A stretch of DNA of 64,000 nt. It comes from Melampsora larici-populina 98AG31 (lineage: Eukaryota; Basidiomycota; Pucciniomycetes; Pucciniales; Melampsoraceae). Position numbers and translations under genes: made by a program. The stretch covers positions 825,999 through 889,998 of the forward strand of contig NW_006768778.1 in the NCBI RefSeq assembly GCF_000204055.1. The letters run 5' to 3'. Of this stretch, positions 25,991 through 37,938 are shown piece after piece (position 1 is the first letter of the stretch; each line of letters opens with the position of its first letter). Below the pieces are notes generated by a model. That model saw only the letters and a list, made by a program, of their open reading frames with translations, was not told the origin of the DNA and ran no database searches.

Positions 25991-26661
25991 GGTTTGGATA
26001 AAGAATCTCTAAGATGGTTTCGGGATAGAAAGGTTTTTGGAAAGTGAGACTGATTGGGTTAATTTGTAAGCAATAGATGTTGGACAATCAAAAAAGCAAG
26101 TTCCACAATTCTATGGTGGGTCCAATCAGTGTTGCTTTAACGCCTGTTATCAACTATTATAGTCATGAGGAGCGCACCCAATAATTGCCGGAAATTGGAT
26201 ACCATACTCACTGGGCTGTTGTTTCATACTCTCAAAACGGGATTGGAGGGTCTGGGGTTTCAACTGATATTGACATAAGTTGTTTTATTGATATTGGCTC
26301 ACTGCCTTCCAACAAAAGTCAACTGCTGGTAAGCAACAAGGTAATCAGTTTCTAGTGGGAGAAGAAGGTTGAACTGGATATGAGATGATGAATTAATCAC
26401 TTGATAACATCTTGGGTGTTGTTTGAGATTGGTGTGTGAATGAGATGCAGGATGAAGCTGAACATCCTTCGTAATGTCAGTCTTCATATCTTTCAGGTCT
26501 GATTCATATGTTAGATCTCAGCAACTGCGAATCATTCAAAAGCAACAAAAGTATTTGAAGAACTTCCTGATTTCTTTTGATTGAAAGCATCACATGCTTT
26601 TGCTGCGTTGAAGAGACGCATATTGATCACCTGCTTTTTGTCAAAAGGAACACTCGCTGTT
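25991..26661. other. Unassigned DNA beside the gypsy 3' LTR
   Basis: No gene recognised. The open frame running into the LTR from 26532 is largely the LTR read on the minus strand and is not a gene. Confidence 0.4.
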
Positions 26662-27030
26662 AATTCCAATAAGATTTGGTTTGGAGAATCTGATGGAGAA
26701 GCTGCTTGGAGCTTAATTGCTGAAGCAAGGAGCGGGCGCCTTATATAGGCGTCCGTCTCTACAAGATACATATAAGGTAATGTTTGAGAGATACAACTGG
26801 ATGATGTTGAAGATGTCTTTGTTTGACAACTGGGATGTCCGGATCCGATATAACTGGATCCGGCATACAATGGGAAGGGACAAATCCAATGAGGATTCAT
26901 TGAGAAAGTTTTAAAGGGACATTTAAAAAGCACACAAACAAAAGGAAAAGCATGCTTTGGAAATGCATAGAGAAACAAAGAGAGCAACCGGAAATAGGTG
27001 GGAAACAATGAGGGTCAGGGTATCACATCA
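26662..27030 (-). repeat. Ty3/gypsy 3' LTR, truncated
   Basis: Closely matches 44155-44511. Its 5' end (minus strand) is TGATGTGATACCC at 27030, directly preceded by the polypurine tract TTAAAGGGGG (27040-27031). Similarity stops at ~26662 although the other LTR continues ~105 bases further, so the U5 side is missing here. Confidence 0.8.
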
Positions 27031-27679
27031 CCCCCTTTAAACTTCCTAGTTTTCTTTGTTTTCCAACTGGTATCTAACCATTGTAAGTGATTCATGTAAG
27101 TAATAATAAAGGTCGGATAGTCTGCGGGTGGAGAATTTGGTTATGTCTACATATAAAGTGTTGCGTATTCTAATGCTTGCATCCACAATAGATATTTCTT
27201 TTTGTATCAATAAGGCCTCCTCTTCTTCACTTGTGTTGTGATGAATTTCTTCTAGCTCTGTCGTCTCGTTTGTGGAGTTCTTGGGAGGCGTAGAAAAATT
27301 TGTCTGATTTTCCTTTATATATTTTTAAGCGTACACCATTTATTTTAGCATTGAGAATGTGACCATTAGGGGGGCTCAAGTCAAAATATTTTACTACTTT
27401 TATCGTAAAAAACTTTTCCCAAATTTTTTTGAGCAGCAAATTTATGCAAATTTGTGTAAATCTGCTGCTCAGAAGGAGATCTGAAAGAACTTTTTACGGC
27501 CCTTTTTTACGAATTGGGAAAAGTTTTTACAGCACAGTTCCGTAAAAATCTTTCCCCAATTTTTTAAGAAAAGGCCGCAAAATTTTTGACTTGAGCCCCC
27601 TTTGGCTGTCATTAGGGAATACGTATCATTTGGGTAACATTCTCTACACATCAAAGGGCCATCTCATCTTGGGTGTAAT
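27031..27679 (-). mobile_element. Gypsy 3' non-coding internal region
   Basis: Lies between the 3' end of pol and the 3' LTR of the minus-strand element. No reading frame with a domain. It includes an inverted motif around TTTACGG...AAATTTTT (27400-27590). Confidence 0.5.
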
Positions 27680-30330
27680 TTAGCTGGTCATCCTTCGAAA
27701 CTTTTGGAGCACCCTGTCTCNNNNNNNNNNNNNNNNNNNNNNNNNNNNNNNNNNNNNNNNNNNNNNNNNNNNNNNNNNNNNNNNNNNNNNNNNNNNNNNN
27801 NNNNNNNNNNNNNNNNNNNNNNNNNNNNNNNNNNNNNNNNNNNNNNNNNNNNNNNNNNNNNNNNNNNNNNNNNNNNNNNNNNNNNNNNNNNNNNNNNNNN
27901 NNNNNNNNNNNNNNNNNNNNNNNNNNNNNNNNNNNNNNNNNNNNNNNNNNNNNNNNNNNNNNNNNNNNNNNNNNNNNNNNNNNNNNNNNNNNNNNNNNNN
28001 NNNNNNNNNNNNNNNNNNNNNNNNNNNNNNNNNNNNNNNNNNNNNNNNNNNNNNNNNNNNNNNNNNNNNNNNNNNNNNNNNNNNNNNNNNNNNNNNNNNN
28101 NNNNNNNNNNNNNNNNNNNNNNNNNNNNNNNNNNNNNNNNNNNNNNNNNNNNNNNNNNNNNNNNNNNNNNNNNNNNNNNNNNNNNNNNNNNNNNNNNNNN
28201 NNNNNNNNNNNCGTTTCTGTGTTTCTAGCTTTAGCTCTCTCGTTGAGATCCTTGATGAGCTCTGACCTTGTTGTGTATGTTTTCTGATATCTAAGTTGTG
28301 TTGACGTTGGATCAGTTCTAAATTCTTGATTGTATCATTATATTTGATACTCACCTTTTCAGATGGTAATCTAGCATCACTTCCATATGCCATGAAATAA
28401 GGGGGCGCCTTCATGGAGTGCAAGTACAACGCTCTGTAAGCAAATAAGGACGAGTTTAAAAATTTATCCCTGCACTCTTGATGGTAAGGGCTACATAATT
28501 TCCGTAGGCTGTTGAGTAGGGTACCATGGAAGCGTTCTATTAAACTGTTTGCTTGTGGGTGGTAAGTGGTTGTTGTGATGTGTCTTATGCCGTTTTCTAG
28601 CATGAAGTCTTTGAACTCTTTCGAGATGAATTCCAAGCCATTGTCGGTAGTGATTTTGACAGGTAACCCATGATTTAAGATTATCTCCTTGATCAATCCT
28701 AATGCCGCAGTGGAAGAAGATCTCTTCAGGGCTGTTGCATAGGCCCAACCCGTGCTGTAGTCTATGGCCGTCACAAGGAATTGATATCCGTCAGCCATCT
28801 TTATTAAGGGACCTACGAAATCCATCCCCCACTTACAAAAAGGTTCTCCTCTGGATATTAATTGAATGGGTAATTTGTGTTGTTTTGTTGGTGAAGTGCG
28901 TATTTGACATGGAGCACATAAGGCAATTGTGTTCCTAACGGTTTGATTCAAACTGGGGAACCAGTACCTTTTCTTTACCGCCACTAGAACATCTTTGATG
29001 TTCCTGTGACCTAGATCCTCATGGATCTGGAACACAAAAGATTCTGCTTCACGTTTGTTTGTTGCCACAATTCGAGGAATTGTGCTGAAGTTCTTGTCTT
29101 TGTATAGAACCAATTGGTTGTGAACTATACGGAATAAGCCATTCCCAACTGTGGCTGGGTCTATACCAGTGTGAAGTTTCATTTTGTATTTGACTAGGGT
29201 CCTAAAAGATTCTTTCTGTTCTTCTATGTTGAATAGTGGTTGCGCCACTTCCGGGGGATCAAGGTCGAATTTGGTGTTTGGCTTTTGGGATAGTGAATCT
29301 GCCGCGAGCTATTCCTTTCAAGGTCTATAAATAATATGCGCATTGAAGATCTCTATTTCATCCACGAAACATGCTAGCCGTTGGTTGATAAACTTTTGGG
29401 TTTTATAGTGCTTAAGAGATTTGTGGTCGGTCCTGACCAGGATAGGGGAACCTTTGATGAATCCTCTGAAGTGTTTCAAGCCATGTACAATTGCCAGGAG
29501 TTCTTGTTCTTGAGCGCTGTAGTTCTGCTCGGTTTTGCTCACTGTCCTTGATTCAAAAGCAATAGGGCAAAGGTTGTTATTTTTTAAATTTCTTGAGTAG
29601 TGCTTGAAGTCAAAGTCGCCAGTTTTTGGTACATCTGTGTGTTCATCTTGTTGTAGTACGGCACCTATGTTGGTACCTGAGGTGTTGGTGTCTAAGACAA
29701 AGGGTTGGAAAGGTGTGGGGTGTGATAGGGGAACGGTTTGGGATAAAGTGTTCTTAAGGCTTGTAAATGCCGCTTGTTGGATTTCCCCCCAATGAATCGA
29801 AGTCCCCGGCTTTGGTGACCCTTTGGTGAGCTTGTAAATTGGTGACGCAATTGATGAAAAACCTTTAATGAATTGTTTATAGTAAGTGCTAAGATTGAGG
29901 AAGCCCCTTACCTGGGATATGTTTGTAGGGATTGGCCATTCACTGATGTTATTTATCTTATCAGGGTTCGTTCTAATTCCATCTCTGTCTACAATGTGTC
30001 CCAAAAATAGAAGAGATGTCTTACCCCATTGGCATTTCTTTGGTGACACTACCAGTCAATGAGTTTTTAAAATATCAAAAACCTGTTCGACATGTTTGAC
30101 ATGTTCTTTGGGTGTCCTAGAAAAAATAATAACATCATCTAAATAAACTAGAGCAAATTTATCTATGACTTCTTGGAGGATGTTGTTCATCATCTCCTGA
30201 AATGTTGCTGGTGTGTTACATAGTCCAAAGGGCATCACACACCATTGGTAGTGTCCTTGACAACAAGTCAAGGCCGTTTTCTCCTTGTCTTGTGGTGCCA
30301 TTGGTAACCAAGTGAACCCCTGCCTGATCC
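27680..30330 (-). pseudogene. Ty3/gypsy pol (RT, RNase H, integrase), broken
   Basis: One continuous minus-strand frame carries a partial reverse transcriptase (WLPMAPQDKEKTAL, VMPFGLCNTPATFQ, ALVYLDDVIIFS), RNase H (FVLDTNTSG..., YSAQEQELLAIVHGLKHF, VRTDHKSL) and integrase. The integrase has a HHCC zinc finger (HEDLGHRN, CAPCQ), catalytic Asp in WGMDFVG and TTDNGLEF, and Glu in LIERFHG. The frame is interrupted by TGA at 30058-30056 (between ILKTH and LVVSPKK) and by further stops just below 29320. The RT N-terminus, protease and most of gag are absent. The C-terminus lies in an assembly gap. This is the left half of a split element whose gag and 5' LTR are at 43.3-44.5 kb. Confidence 0.88.
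27721..28211. other. Assembly gap (run of N)
   Basis: 491 undetermined bases inside the gypsy pol C-terminal region. Open frames across it are meaningless there. Confidence 1.
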
Positions 30331-32921
30331 TATTGATGAAGAACCTGAAGGTCCCAAACCTGTCATTGCTGATGAACCTCAAACCAATACCCAACCTGTT
30401 GGCTCAACAGTCCGACCATCTTATTATATGATTACAGCTACCATCCCTGTTCTGACAGCTATTACCAGTAACATTGATGTATCCAACATCATCACTCAAC
30501 AACAACGTGCCAATCTAGCTAATCTTTTTCTCGCAGAACCTCACTCCTACAATGAAGCTATGAAGAGAACCAATTCCGCTGAATAGAAATCAGCTATTCA
30601 AAAGGAACTTAATTCTCTTATTGAAATGGGTGTGTTTACTGAATTTGAATTACTTGCTGGAGCTCATGTGTTAGAGACTACCTGGGCATCTTGACGCAAG
30701 ACTGACAAGAACAATGTCATCATCAAGCATAAGTCCCGTATTTGTGCTCAAGGCTTTTCTCAAATTCCCGGTTTGGACTACAATGAAACCTACACTCCAA
30801 CTGGAAGAGATGCTAGCATGAGGATCACTTTAAGTGTATGTGAGATTGATGATTTGGAAGTAAGGCTTATGGACGCAGTTGGTGCTTTTCTCAATGGTAT
30901 TCCCGAAGAAGTACTGTATATCTTTATACCTCAAGGTTATGTATCCAAGCTCAAGGGTGAAAACATTGTCCTCTTACTTGATGAATCATTCTATGGACTG
31001 AAACAGTCACCAAGATGCTGGTACAACATGGTCAAAGCATTCTTCCTATAAATAAACTTTACTCCTTCTCAATCTGATCCCTGCCTATTTGTTTCAAATG
31101 TTCCTTCCTGGCGCTGTTTTGTATATGTTCATGTTGATGACATGTTGGTCATGGGTAAAAACACCAAACATTTCTCTCAATTACTTCAGACATGGTTCAA
31201 GATGGGGGATATGGGGGATTGTGCCTTTTACCTTGAGATGAACTTGGAACGTGATTGTACTGCCAAAACACTCACACTTACTCAAGATCAGTACATCTTG
31301 TCAATGTTGGAAGAGTAGGGTATGATGGACGGTCATCCAGTCACGGCGCCTATGATTCCCGGATCTTATCTCACTCCAGCTTTGGATGAAGAACATCAAG
31401 CATTCTTATTTACTGGCACCAACTACAATTGAGCAGTTGGTCTACTCAACTATCTGGTGCCTTTCACACGCCCTGACTTAGCATTCACTGCCAGACAACT
31501 TGCTCAACATCTTAAGAAGCCTTGTGCGGAACACTGGCCAAAATTCAAGAGGGTGTTGCACTATTTGCAAGGAACTTATCAAGGTGGTTTGGTTTGAGGA
31601 GGAGGAGTCACAGTTCTAAAGGTGTACACTGACTCAGATTATGCAGTTTGTCTTACTACTCAACGCTCAACTTCCGGCTATGTCTCCAAAGTTGGTAATG
31701 GCTGTGTAAGTTGGCGCCCAAGAAAACAACCCTTGAAATGAATAGACGCAGATATGAATCTACACGCAAACCTGGACAGACAGGTGTTAGTTGAGTTTAA
31801 GATGACTCAAAGAAGTTAAGATAGACAGGCGGAGGATGTGACGCCTTACCTGGACAGACAGGTGTTAGTTGAGTTTAAGATGACTCAAAGAAGTTAAGAT
31901 AGACGGGCGGAGGATTCGACACCTTACCTGCAAATGAGCAGGACAAAAATAATGTGGTAGAGAAGTTCTAAGCTTCCAAGTTCCACTCGATGATATTCCA
32001 AACCAAAGCAAAAAGAAAAATAGAAAAAGACTAAAGTAGATAAGAGGACAAGTAATTTACCTGGACAGGTGTTAGTTGAGTTTAAGATGACTCAAAGAAG
32101 TTAAGATAGACGGGCGGAGGATTCGGCGCCTTACCTGCAAATGAGCAGGACAAAAATAACGTGGTAGAGAAGTCTATTGTAACATATGAGTACTTGTCCA
32201 GATTTGAAAAGAATCACACATAGAGAAAAAGAAAGAGTGAAAATTTGCTTACTCTAAGCTTCCAAGTTCCACTCGATGAGGAGGGAACAAGGAGCTTGAG
32301 AGAGGCAGAGTATAAGAGTCAAAATTAACGCGCGCACAAATTTTTGCTTCTGAAGCAAGGGGTAACAGAAAGACCAAAACAGACATACACACAGCTCAAT
32401 TCAGCATACCCAAACATGCGCTAATCCAGAACAGGAAGTAATGAGTTGAGTCAGTTCTAAATTAAGCAAGACCATTCCTTGTTCTCTTGATCCTTGCCAA
32501 CACTTCAGTTTCCTAATCGGGATGGACTTGACATGTCTTTCACCATTATCATAACAACCCTCTGTCTCAACTTTGTCTACTCAAGCTGAGTATTGAGCTG
32601 CAGATGAGGCCGCGCAGGAGGTTGTGTTTTTAAGGAGGGTGCTGCATTATATTGGATGTTCTCAAGACAATGGAATTCCTTTACTCTGTGATAATCAAAG
32701 CTTGCTTGTGCTTCAAAAGAATCCACTTTTTAAGGATTGATCAAAGCATTTTCAGGTACATCTTCATCAGATCTGAGAGCAAGTCAATTCTGGTACAATA
32801 ATTCCTATGTATGTTCCCACCAAGGAGATGCTTGCAGATGTCTGTACTAAATCCTTGCATAGACCACAACACAAATATCTTACAAAACTTATCAGAGCAT
32901 GAGATGTTACAATTGAGGGGG
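30331..32921 (+). pseudogene. Ty1/copia pol remnant (RT and RNase H), decayed
   Basis: Plus-strand sequence reads as copia reverse transcriptase and RNase H: HKSRICAQGFSQIPG, LMDAVGAFLNG, YGLKQSPRCWY, VHVDDMLVMG, YLVPFTRPDLAF, VYTDSDYA and SGYVSK. After an interruption at 31734-32552 come STQAEY, LCDNQSLLVLQKNP and ADVCTKSLHRPQ. At least eight in-frame stops are present (for example TAG at 30584, TGA at 30692, TAA at 31049), mostly at positions explainable by C-to-T or G-to-A transitions. The 5' half (gag, protease, integrase) is missing; the fragment abuts the truncated gypsy RT at ~30330. Confidence 0.85.
31725..32561. mobile_element. 819-bp insertion in the copia RNase H, with 9-bp duplication
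   Basis: The copia frame is split exactly at AACAACCCT, which occurs on both sides (31725-31733 and 32553-32561). Removing 31734-32552 plus one repeat restores the continuous reading KQPSVSTLSTQAEY. Internally it has three ~78-bp tandem copies starting ACCTGGACAGACAGGTGTTA (31770, 31849, 32059 approx.) and two copies each of neighbouring blocks. No coding frame is recognised. The 9-bp duplication would suit a Mutator-like element, but clear long TIRs were not seen. Confidence 0.7.
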
Positions 32922-33540
32922 GTGTTGAAGTACAATAGTTCTCATCTCATTGACCTAACCATTTTTATCCACATTGGTCTTAGCTATGTGTATCTTGCTT
33001 CTGTCTCCTTCTTTTCTCTTTGCTTGTTTTATCCTTTCCCAAAGCAGCGCATGATAGACACAAACCTGAAGTATGATTGTTAACCTAAGTCTAGAAGAAA
33101 GTACTATATGAAGAACCAAATGTTTGTGTATACCTTTGTTTTCTCACTCAAACATTGTTGCTTCTTTTCATGCCACCTTCCAACAGGTGTATTTCTTCTT
33201 CTATCACTCATATGTGATCAGTAGCCTTAGCACTCCTCTACATCACTAACTCGTGATTTGTTCCAGGTCTGCTAGTAGCTCTATCTTTTCTTTCTCTCCC
33301 ACTTATGTTTGTTGCTTGTGGAAATTAATACTCAAACATTGTCGCTTCTTTTTGTGCCACCTTCCAACAGGTGCATTTCTTCTTCTATCACTCATACATG
33401 ATCAGTAGCCTTAGCGCTCCTCTACATCACTAACTTGTGATTTGTTCATATGCATTTCTTCTTCTATCACACATACATGATCAGTAGCCTGAGCGCTCCT
33501 CTACATCACTAACTTGTGATTTGTTCCAGATCACCTGGCT
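32915..33540 (+). repeat. Copia polypurine tract and 3' LTR-like repeats
   Basis: A purine tract GAGGGGGGTG (from 32915) directly follows the RNase H end and precedes TGTTGAAGTACAATAG, a typical copia LTR start. Within 33147-33530 a ~118-bp unit (CAAACATTGTTGCTTC...CTAACTCGTGATTTGTTC) is repeated nearly three times. The LTR's right boundary is unclear. Confidence 0.6.
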
Positions 33541-33839
33541 TTCCTTATCTCAACACCATCAACCTAAATACCCTCAAACATCATGCGGAACTTTTTCAAC
33601 ACCTCTCTTCTGCTGCATGTCTATTGTGTCTCCTTGCAGGAGGAGTAATTGGATAAAGCAAGCCGGGAGGATTGGGGCCATCTCTGTTCTTCTTGTTAGA
33701 AGATTTGTCAAGGAAAATGATCAAAGATAGGTATAAGTCCTGCAAAAATTCCGGTAAACAAAGATTTGGAATACCTACAATACAAACAGTAGAGGTTGTT
33801 GATATCTCCAGGGGTCGTGTGGTGAGCCAGATCTTTTAT

Positions 33840-36289
33840 TTAGCCAGATATGGGTTTACCACTTATGATTTGGTGAAAAAACATCGAGGCGGCCTGACCA
33901 CGAGCTAATTTACCGTGTCCATACGCTGGCACTTTGTGCCCCTGCAAAAGTGCAAGTAGCTCAGCTTGAATATGACATGTACAGATCTGTTGATGACTGA
34001 CTGCACCAAACACTCGGAGGTATGATAAGCTACCGGCACTCTTATAAAGGCCAGCGGCCTCGCCAGCGACGACCCATTGGCTAAACGTTTTCTGGCGGTA
34101 CTCCGCGGAAAACTTGGTGTTCAAATTATCCATCATCCTTTCTATCCCAATGCTGTGCAAGCAGAAGATGAAGATTCGACCAAAATATTAATCATATTTC
34201 GACTTCAGCTTGCTAAGTGCTGAATTCAAGCGTACTAGTTCATAATATAGTCTGCATCCCCAGCATATATTCTTCATCATAGTACAGAATGGAATACAGA
34301 AGTGATCAGTTTCCAACTGCTTTGAGTTGTTACAGATGCTTCTTTGAATGATACATACAAAGTTCTAATTCCCGCATCAATGACACGCTCAAGGTGAGGC
34401 GAAGAATCTGACATCCAGTCACCGCTGATCAGATAATTGAAGGATCGTCGCAAGATTCTCATCAGCTCCAGTAGATGTAACGTCTTCATTGTAGAAATAT
34501 TGAGTGAGGTAGAATTTCGACCTTGTAGTGAAGGCTTCGTAGATGCTGAGGCGATTTTGTGTCCAGTTTGTCTCAGCACCTATTGCATCCTGAAAGGATT
34601 TCTTTGTGAGAAGTGGCTCAAGCGTGGGCGGATATGGATCGGGGCTATCGTTTCTACGTCATGGGGAGAGATTTAGGACAAATGACGCAAACCCCAGAGA
34701 TTTGATGTCTGCTCTGCATGTCAGAACTAACCGCACATCGTAATAGCTCGCTTTTCCAGACGCGCGGGTCAAGATGTCTCTATTGCAACTGTGATGAGCA
34801 GCGCTACATTGGGCTGCCTTGTGTGTGTTCTGACAGTCTAAGATGAGTGATCTACATCCTTGAGGTGAATTGTAGGACATTGTGAGGTTTTCGATGTCAC
34901 TATCCGGGATGAGTTGTCTATACTGATTCAACGAGATCGGATAGGAGAACCGGGTAAGTATCAAAGCCCAGCATTTCGCTAGCCTTTAGAAGAGCTACGA
35001 ACCGGGTTCCTTTTCGCATACGTCATGTACTCTGGATATTGCACAAGAGCAGAATGTAAGCCGTTACCAATTCCCAATGTCTTGACAGGAATAATGATAT
35101 TGCCAGTCTGTGGAGCGCCTTCATTCATCTTAAGAAAGAATTCCACCATGACCGGGCCATAGCGACCTACGAATCGGCGATAGAATCAGTAAGGCAGGCC
35201 ACTTACTCGTAAGCTTTCTGGGCTGACCACCATAAGACTCTGCGCCAATGCCATAAGGTATGTAGTTTTGTTAATATATTGCGACTCGATGAAAAGGTGA
35301 ACCAAACTCTGAGAGGGATCTCAATGGGTGGAATACCAGACAAACCAGTCCAAAGCCCAAAGTCGTGCCCTACAAATTTTGAGAAAATGGAATCCGCGTA
35401 AAACAGCTGAAGTACTTTGTATACTGCCTCCGCCGCCTCCAACGAAGTTGTCACCTCTGTAGTTCCATAGGAAAAGCCAACACCAATAGGTTGATCGAGG
35501 TAAAGCCTGTATAGACGCGTTTCCGATGGGATGTAGACTTAGCCAACAGCTTTGTTTTGTTTGGTAAGCCCAATATCTGCTCACATATTGGCCTGGAGGC
35601 GAATTGTTGTCATTTTTCCAAAAGGAACACGTGTTACACATCCCGTCACTTGCAGAAATTTCGTCATGACAGCAGGACTCATATTGGGTGGATGCTGCAC
35701 CTACACTTTCTGACCAGGAGTAAACGTTATCCTCGAGGCCACTAGAGTCTCGCTTGATTCGACAAGGGCCGTTCTCCTGAAATAGACCTAAGTGCATAAA
35801 ATCAGTTGGATGTACTAGTAGTTATACATATAGCCAGAGAATTCGCCACGAGCTCGACGAAAGCAAACTTACCCAGCATAGAGGACGATCCCGGACCTCC
35901 ACTCAACCAGAGCACTAATGGCGCTGTATCAGGTTTATTACTAGGTGGTCCAGTACCAAGAAGTCAGAGTTGGTGCCAAGTACATGCCTGACATTCAGGA
36001 AGCAGGCATCTTACCGGGCCTCAAAGAGCCAAAAGAACATGGACTGATTTCGGTCGTTCTGTATGTAACCAGAGTACGTTTTCATCCCTTTCCGAGTCTC
36101 GCACATTCCAGAGTCTTGTACATATCGAAGACGTGGCATGGAACCCCTTTTGCCCTGATGGCCCAACTTGGTTTTTGGAGGAACGAGACCTGGTGTGAGA
36201 TCCGCAAACACTGTGTTAGCTGTGTTACATGGCTGGTTCAAAAAGGAGGGGCTCGTCATTCTGAGCATGAAGACCATTGCGAGACGCAT
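33840..36289 (-). CDS. Serine carboxypeptidase (peptidase family S10)
   Basis: Removes C-terminal residues from peptides, normally secreted or vacuolar. Thirteen exons join in phase to 482 residues: 36289-36015, 35940-35873, 35787-35705, 35592-35585 (8 nt), 35506-35346, 35239-35228 (12 nt), 35166-35003, 34922-34732, 34653-34522, 34424-34359, 34271-34236, 34152-34002 and 33941-33840. Family motifs are SGYI, MFFWLFEAR, LVLWLSGGPGSSSML, GLFQENGPC, YLDQPIGVGFSYG, WTESYGG (nucleophile Ser, assembled over exons 5-7), GNGLHS, IYAGDADYIMN (Asp) and GAGHKVPAYG (His, assembled over exons 12-13). No stop or frameshift is seen. The start at 36289 gives only a weak signal peptide (MRLAMVFML), so a further 5' exon is possible. 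It is surrounded by decayed mobile elements. Confidence 0.9.
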
Positions 36290-36408
36290 GTTGTTGCACG
36301 CCAAAATTTGATTGAGAACAGGAATATTATAGTGAGAATAAAGACTGAAGAGATGGTCTGGGATGGACAAATACCGGTGTTGAAAAAAGGGACAGATTAT
36401 ATTGGTGG

Positions 36409-37233
36409 GTACACCAGGGGGTAAACTTACGGCAAGAAAACGGTTTTCGAAGCCGTTTTCCTGCCGTCACGGATTTGAACCATTCGTGTCGTTTCTGAGA
36501 CGATTTCAGATGGGACCGCACGAACGCGGTTCCCATCACCGTTTTTGGCGGTGCGAGCAAACTGCCTCGGTGACCCCTAAACACGGTCCCTGGAACGTTC
36601 CGAGGGTACGTCGTAGATTTGCCAAAAGAAAATCAGGCAGTGGGACTTGAACACAGGCTCAAAAACGAGAAAAGGCTTGGTAGTGGCCACAGAGCGTTTC
36701 ACCGCTACACCATACAGACCACACTGTGAGTCCACCTTGTGTCATATCAGTATGCTTTCGAATCATCAACCGAGTCATTCCTCAATAACAAGGCTTATCA
36801 GCTATCGTTGGCACAACCGGTAACGATGCTTGCCATGTGATTCTCCGAGGCTCAACCGATGGACACGTGTATTCGGCTCAGCATGTAGAGTCATGTAGCG
36901 CACAACTTTCAAAAGCTGGCCTACGACCATCAGTGATGATCGATTGCTCGCATGGTAACTCACAAAAACAAATTGCAAGTTAAGTTGTTGTTGCTGAAGG
37001 TAGTTCGACACCGATTGCAATCGGTATCAAAAAAACTGCTTCACCACCGCCTCAGGAGCCGTTCTCAAACGGTTGCTGACATGCAGCTCGTTCCAGAAGC
37101 GGTGGTGGAACGGTGTCCGAATCGGTTTCGGCGAAACCGGTTCCACACCTTCCTGGGCGGTTCAGGTGACGAAACTTTGGAAATCGTCACAGGAACCGGC
37201 CGAGGCCGAGGACCATTACCCCCTGGTGTACAT
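36409..37233. mobile_element. TIR element of about 825 bp
   Basis: GTACACCAGGGGGTAA at 36410-36425 is exactly complementary to TTACCCCCTGGTGTAC at 37217-37232. The interior is rich in hairpin-forming CGGTTTTCGAAGCCG- and AACCGGTTCC-type palindromes and has no transposase. No convincing target duplication is seen. It starts ~120 bases upstream of the carboxypeptidase start codon. Confidence 0.6.
36628..36720 (-). other. tRNA-like relic with pol III A and B box matches
   Basis: On the minus strand TGGTGTAGCGG matches the A-box consensus and GTTCAAGTCC matches the B box ~55 bases later, with a His-anticodon-like TGTGGCC between. The acceptor and T stems do not pair, so this is not a working tRNA gene; it could be a tRNA pseudogene or SINE head inside the TIR element. 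Confidence 0.3.
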
Positions 37234-37938
37234 ACTTTATATAGCCACATGTTATCGCACGAACAGATTGCCTCACATCACAGCCGACAAGGGAAGACAG
37301 AGGCGAGAAAGTAGGAAAGTATTGATGCTAAGCTAACTTTGGAAAGTGACACCATGTTTGTATAATCGTGATAGGACCCTGGAGAGCCCAAATATAAGTA
37401 CCCTCCTAATTGGTACACCACGGGGGAGTCCTGACCGCCCATAGGTCATCCTCGCGGGCCACCACCAGACGGTTGTTCTGTGCGGAGTGAGTGACCGTCC
37501 GCAGGAGGTCAGTTTGGCGGCAACCAATTGCCAGCCGGGGAGGCGCCTGTGCAGCGCCAAAAGTGTAGGTGTAAGCCACCTGCAGGTGGCCTGCAGGCCA
37601 CTGATTGATTCCGGGGAATCAATCAATTGGGACCGTTTGGACTGGAATGGGGTGGCACACGGCACGGGCTCCTCTGCTTCAAAAAAGGGTATAGTGTGAG
37701 GCACATTTGCTAGGCGGTGGAATGGCCAGAGTGGCAGTCATTGGAAAGAACGGCTTGTATGGAATGAGATAACAAAGAGGAGGAATGAGTCAATGAAACG
37801 CAGTTACAGGAAATGAAGAGATGTAATTTTTGATTGATTTGTTTTGTTAGGATCTTTTGGACATGACCAATACATAAACCAGACTCTGAAATTGAACAGA
37901 AAAGCACAGTGTGATGTCGCGACGGATTCAATACCCCT
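37234..37938. other. Unassigned DNA
   Basis: No gene recognised. It contains GGCCTGCAGGCC- and CTGATTGATTCCGGGGAATCAATCAATTG-type palindromes near 37590-37630 and a TACACCACGGGGG motif near 37413 similar to the neighbouring TIR. Confidence 0.4.

Noticed and set aside
26532..27008. Minus-strand 158-codon frame with a hydrophobic start
   Set aside because: Most of it is the gypsy 3' LTR; the same frame recurs in the 5' LTR at 44052-44489.
27704..28228. Long frame across the N run
   Set aside because: Undefined bases produce a spurious open frame.
31770..32140. CRISPR-like array
   Set aside because: Only three ~78-bp copies with no regular unique spacers, inside an insertion in a fungal retroelement.
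36628..36720. Functional tRNA-His gene
   Set aside because: The A and B boxes match, but acceptor and T stems do not pair, so only a relic is claimed.
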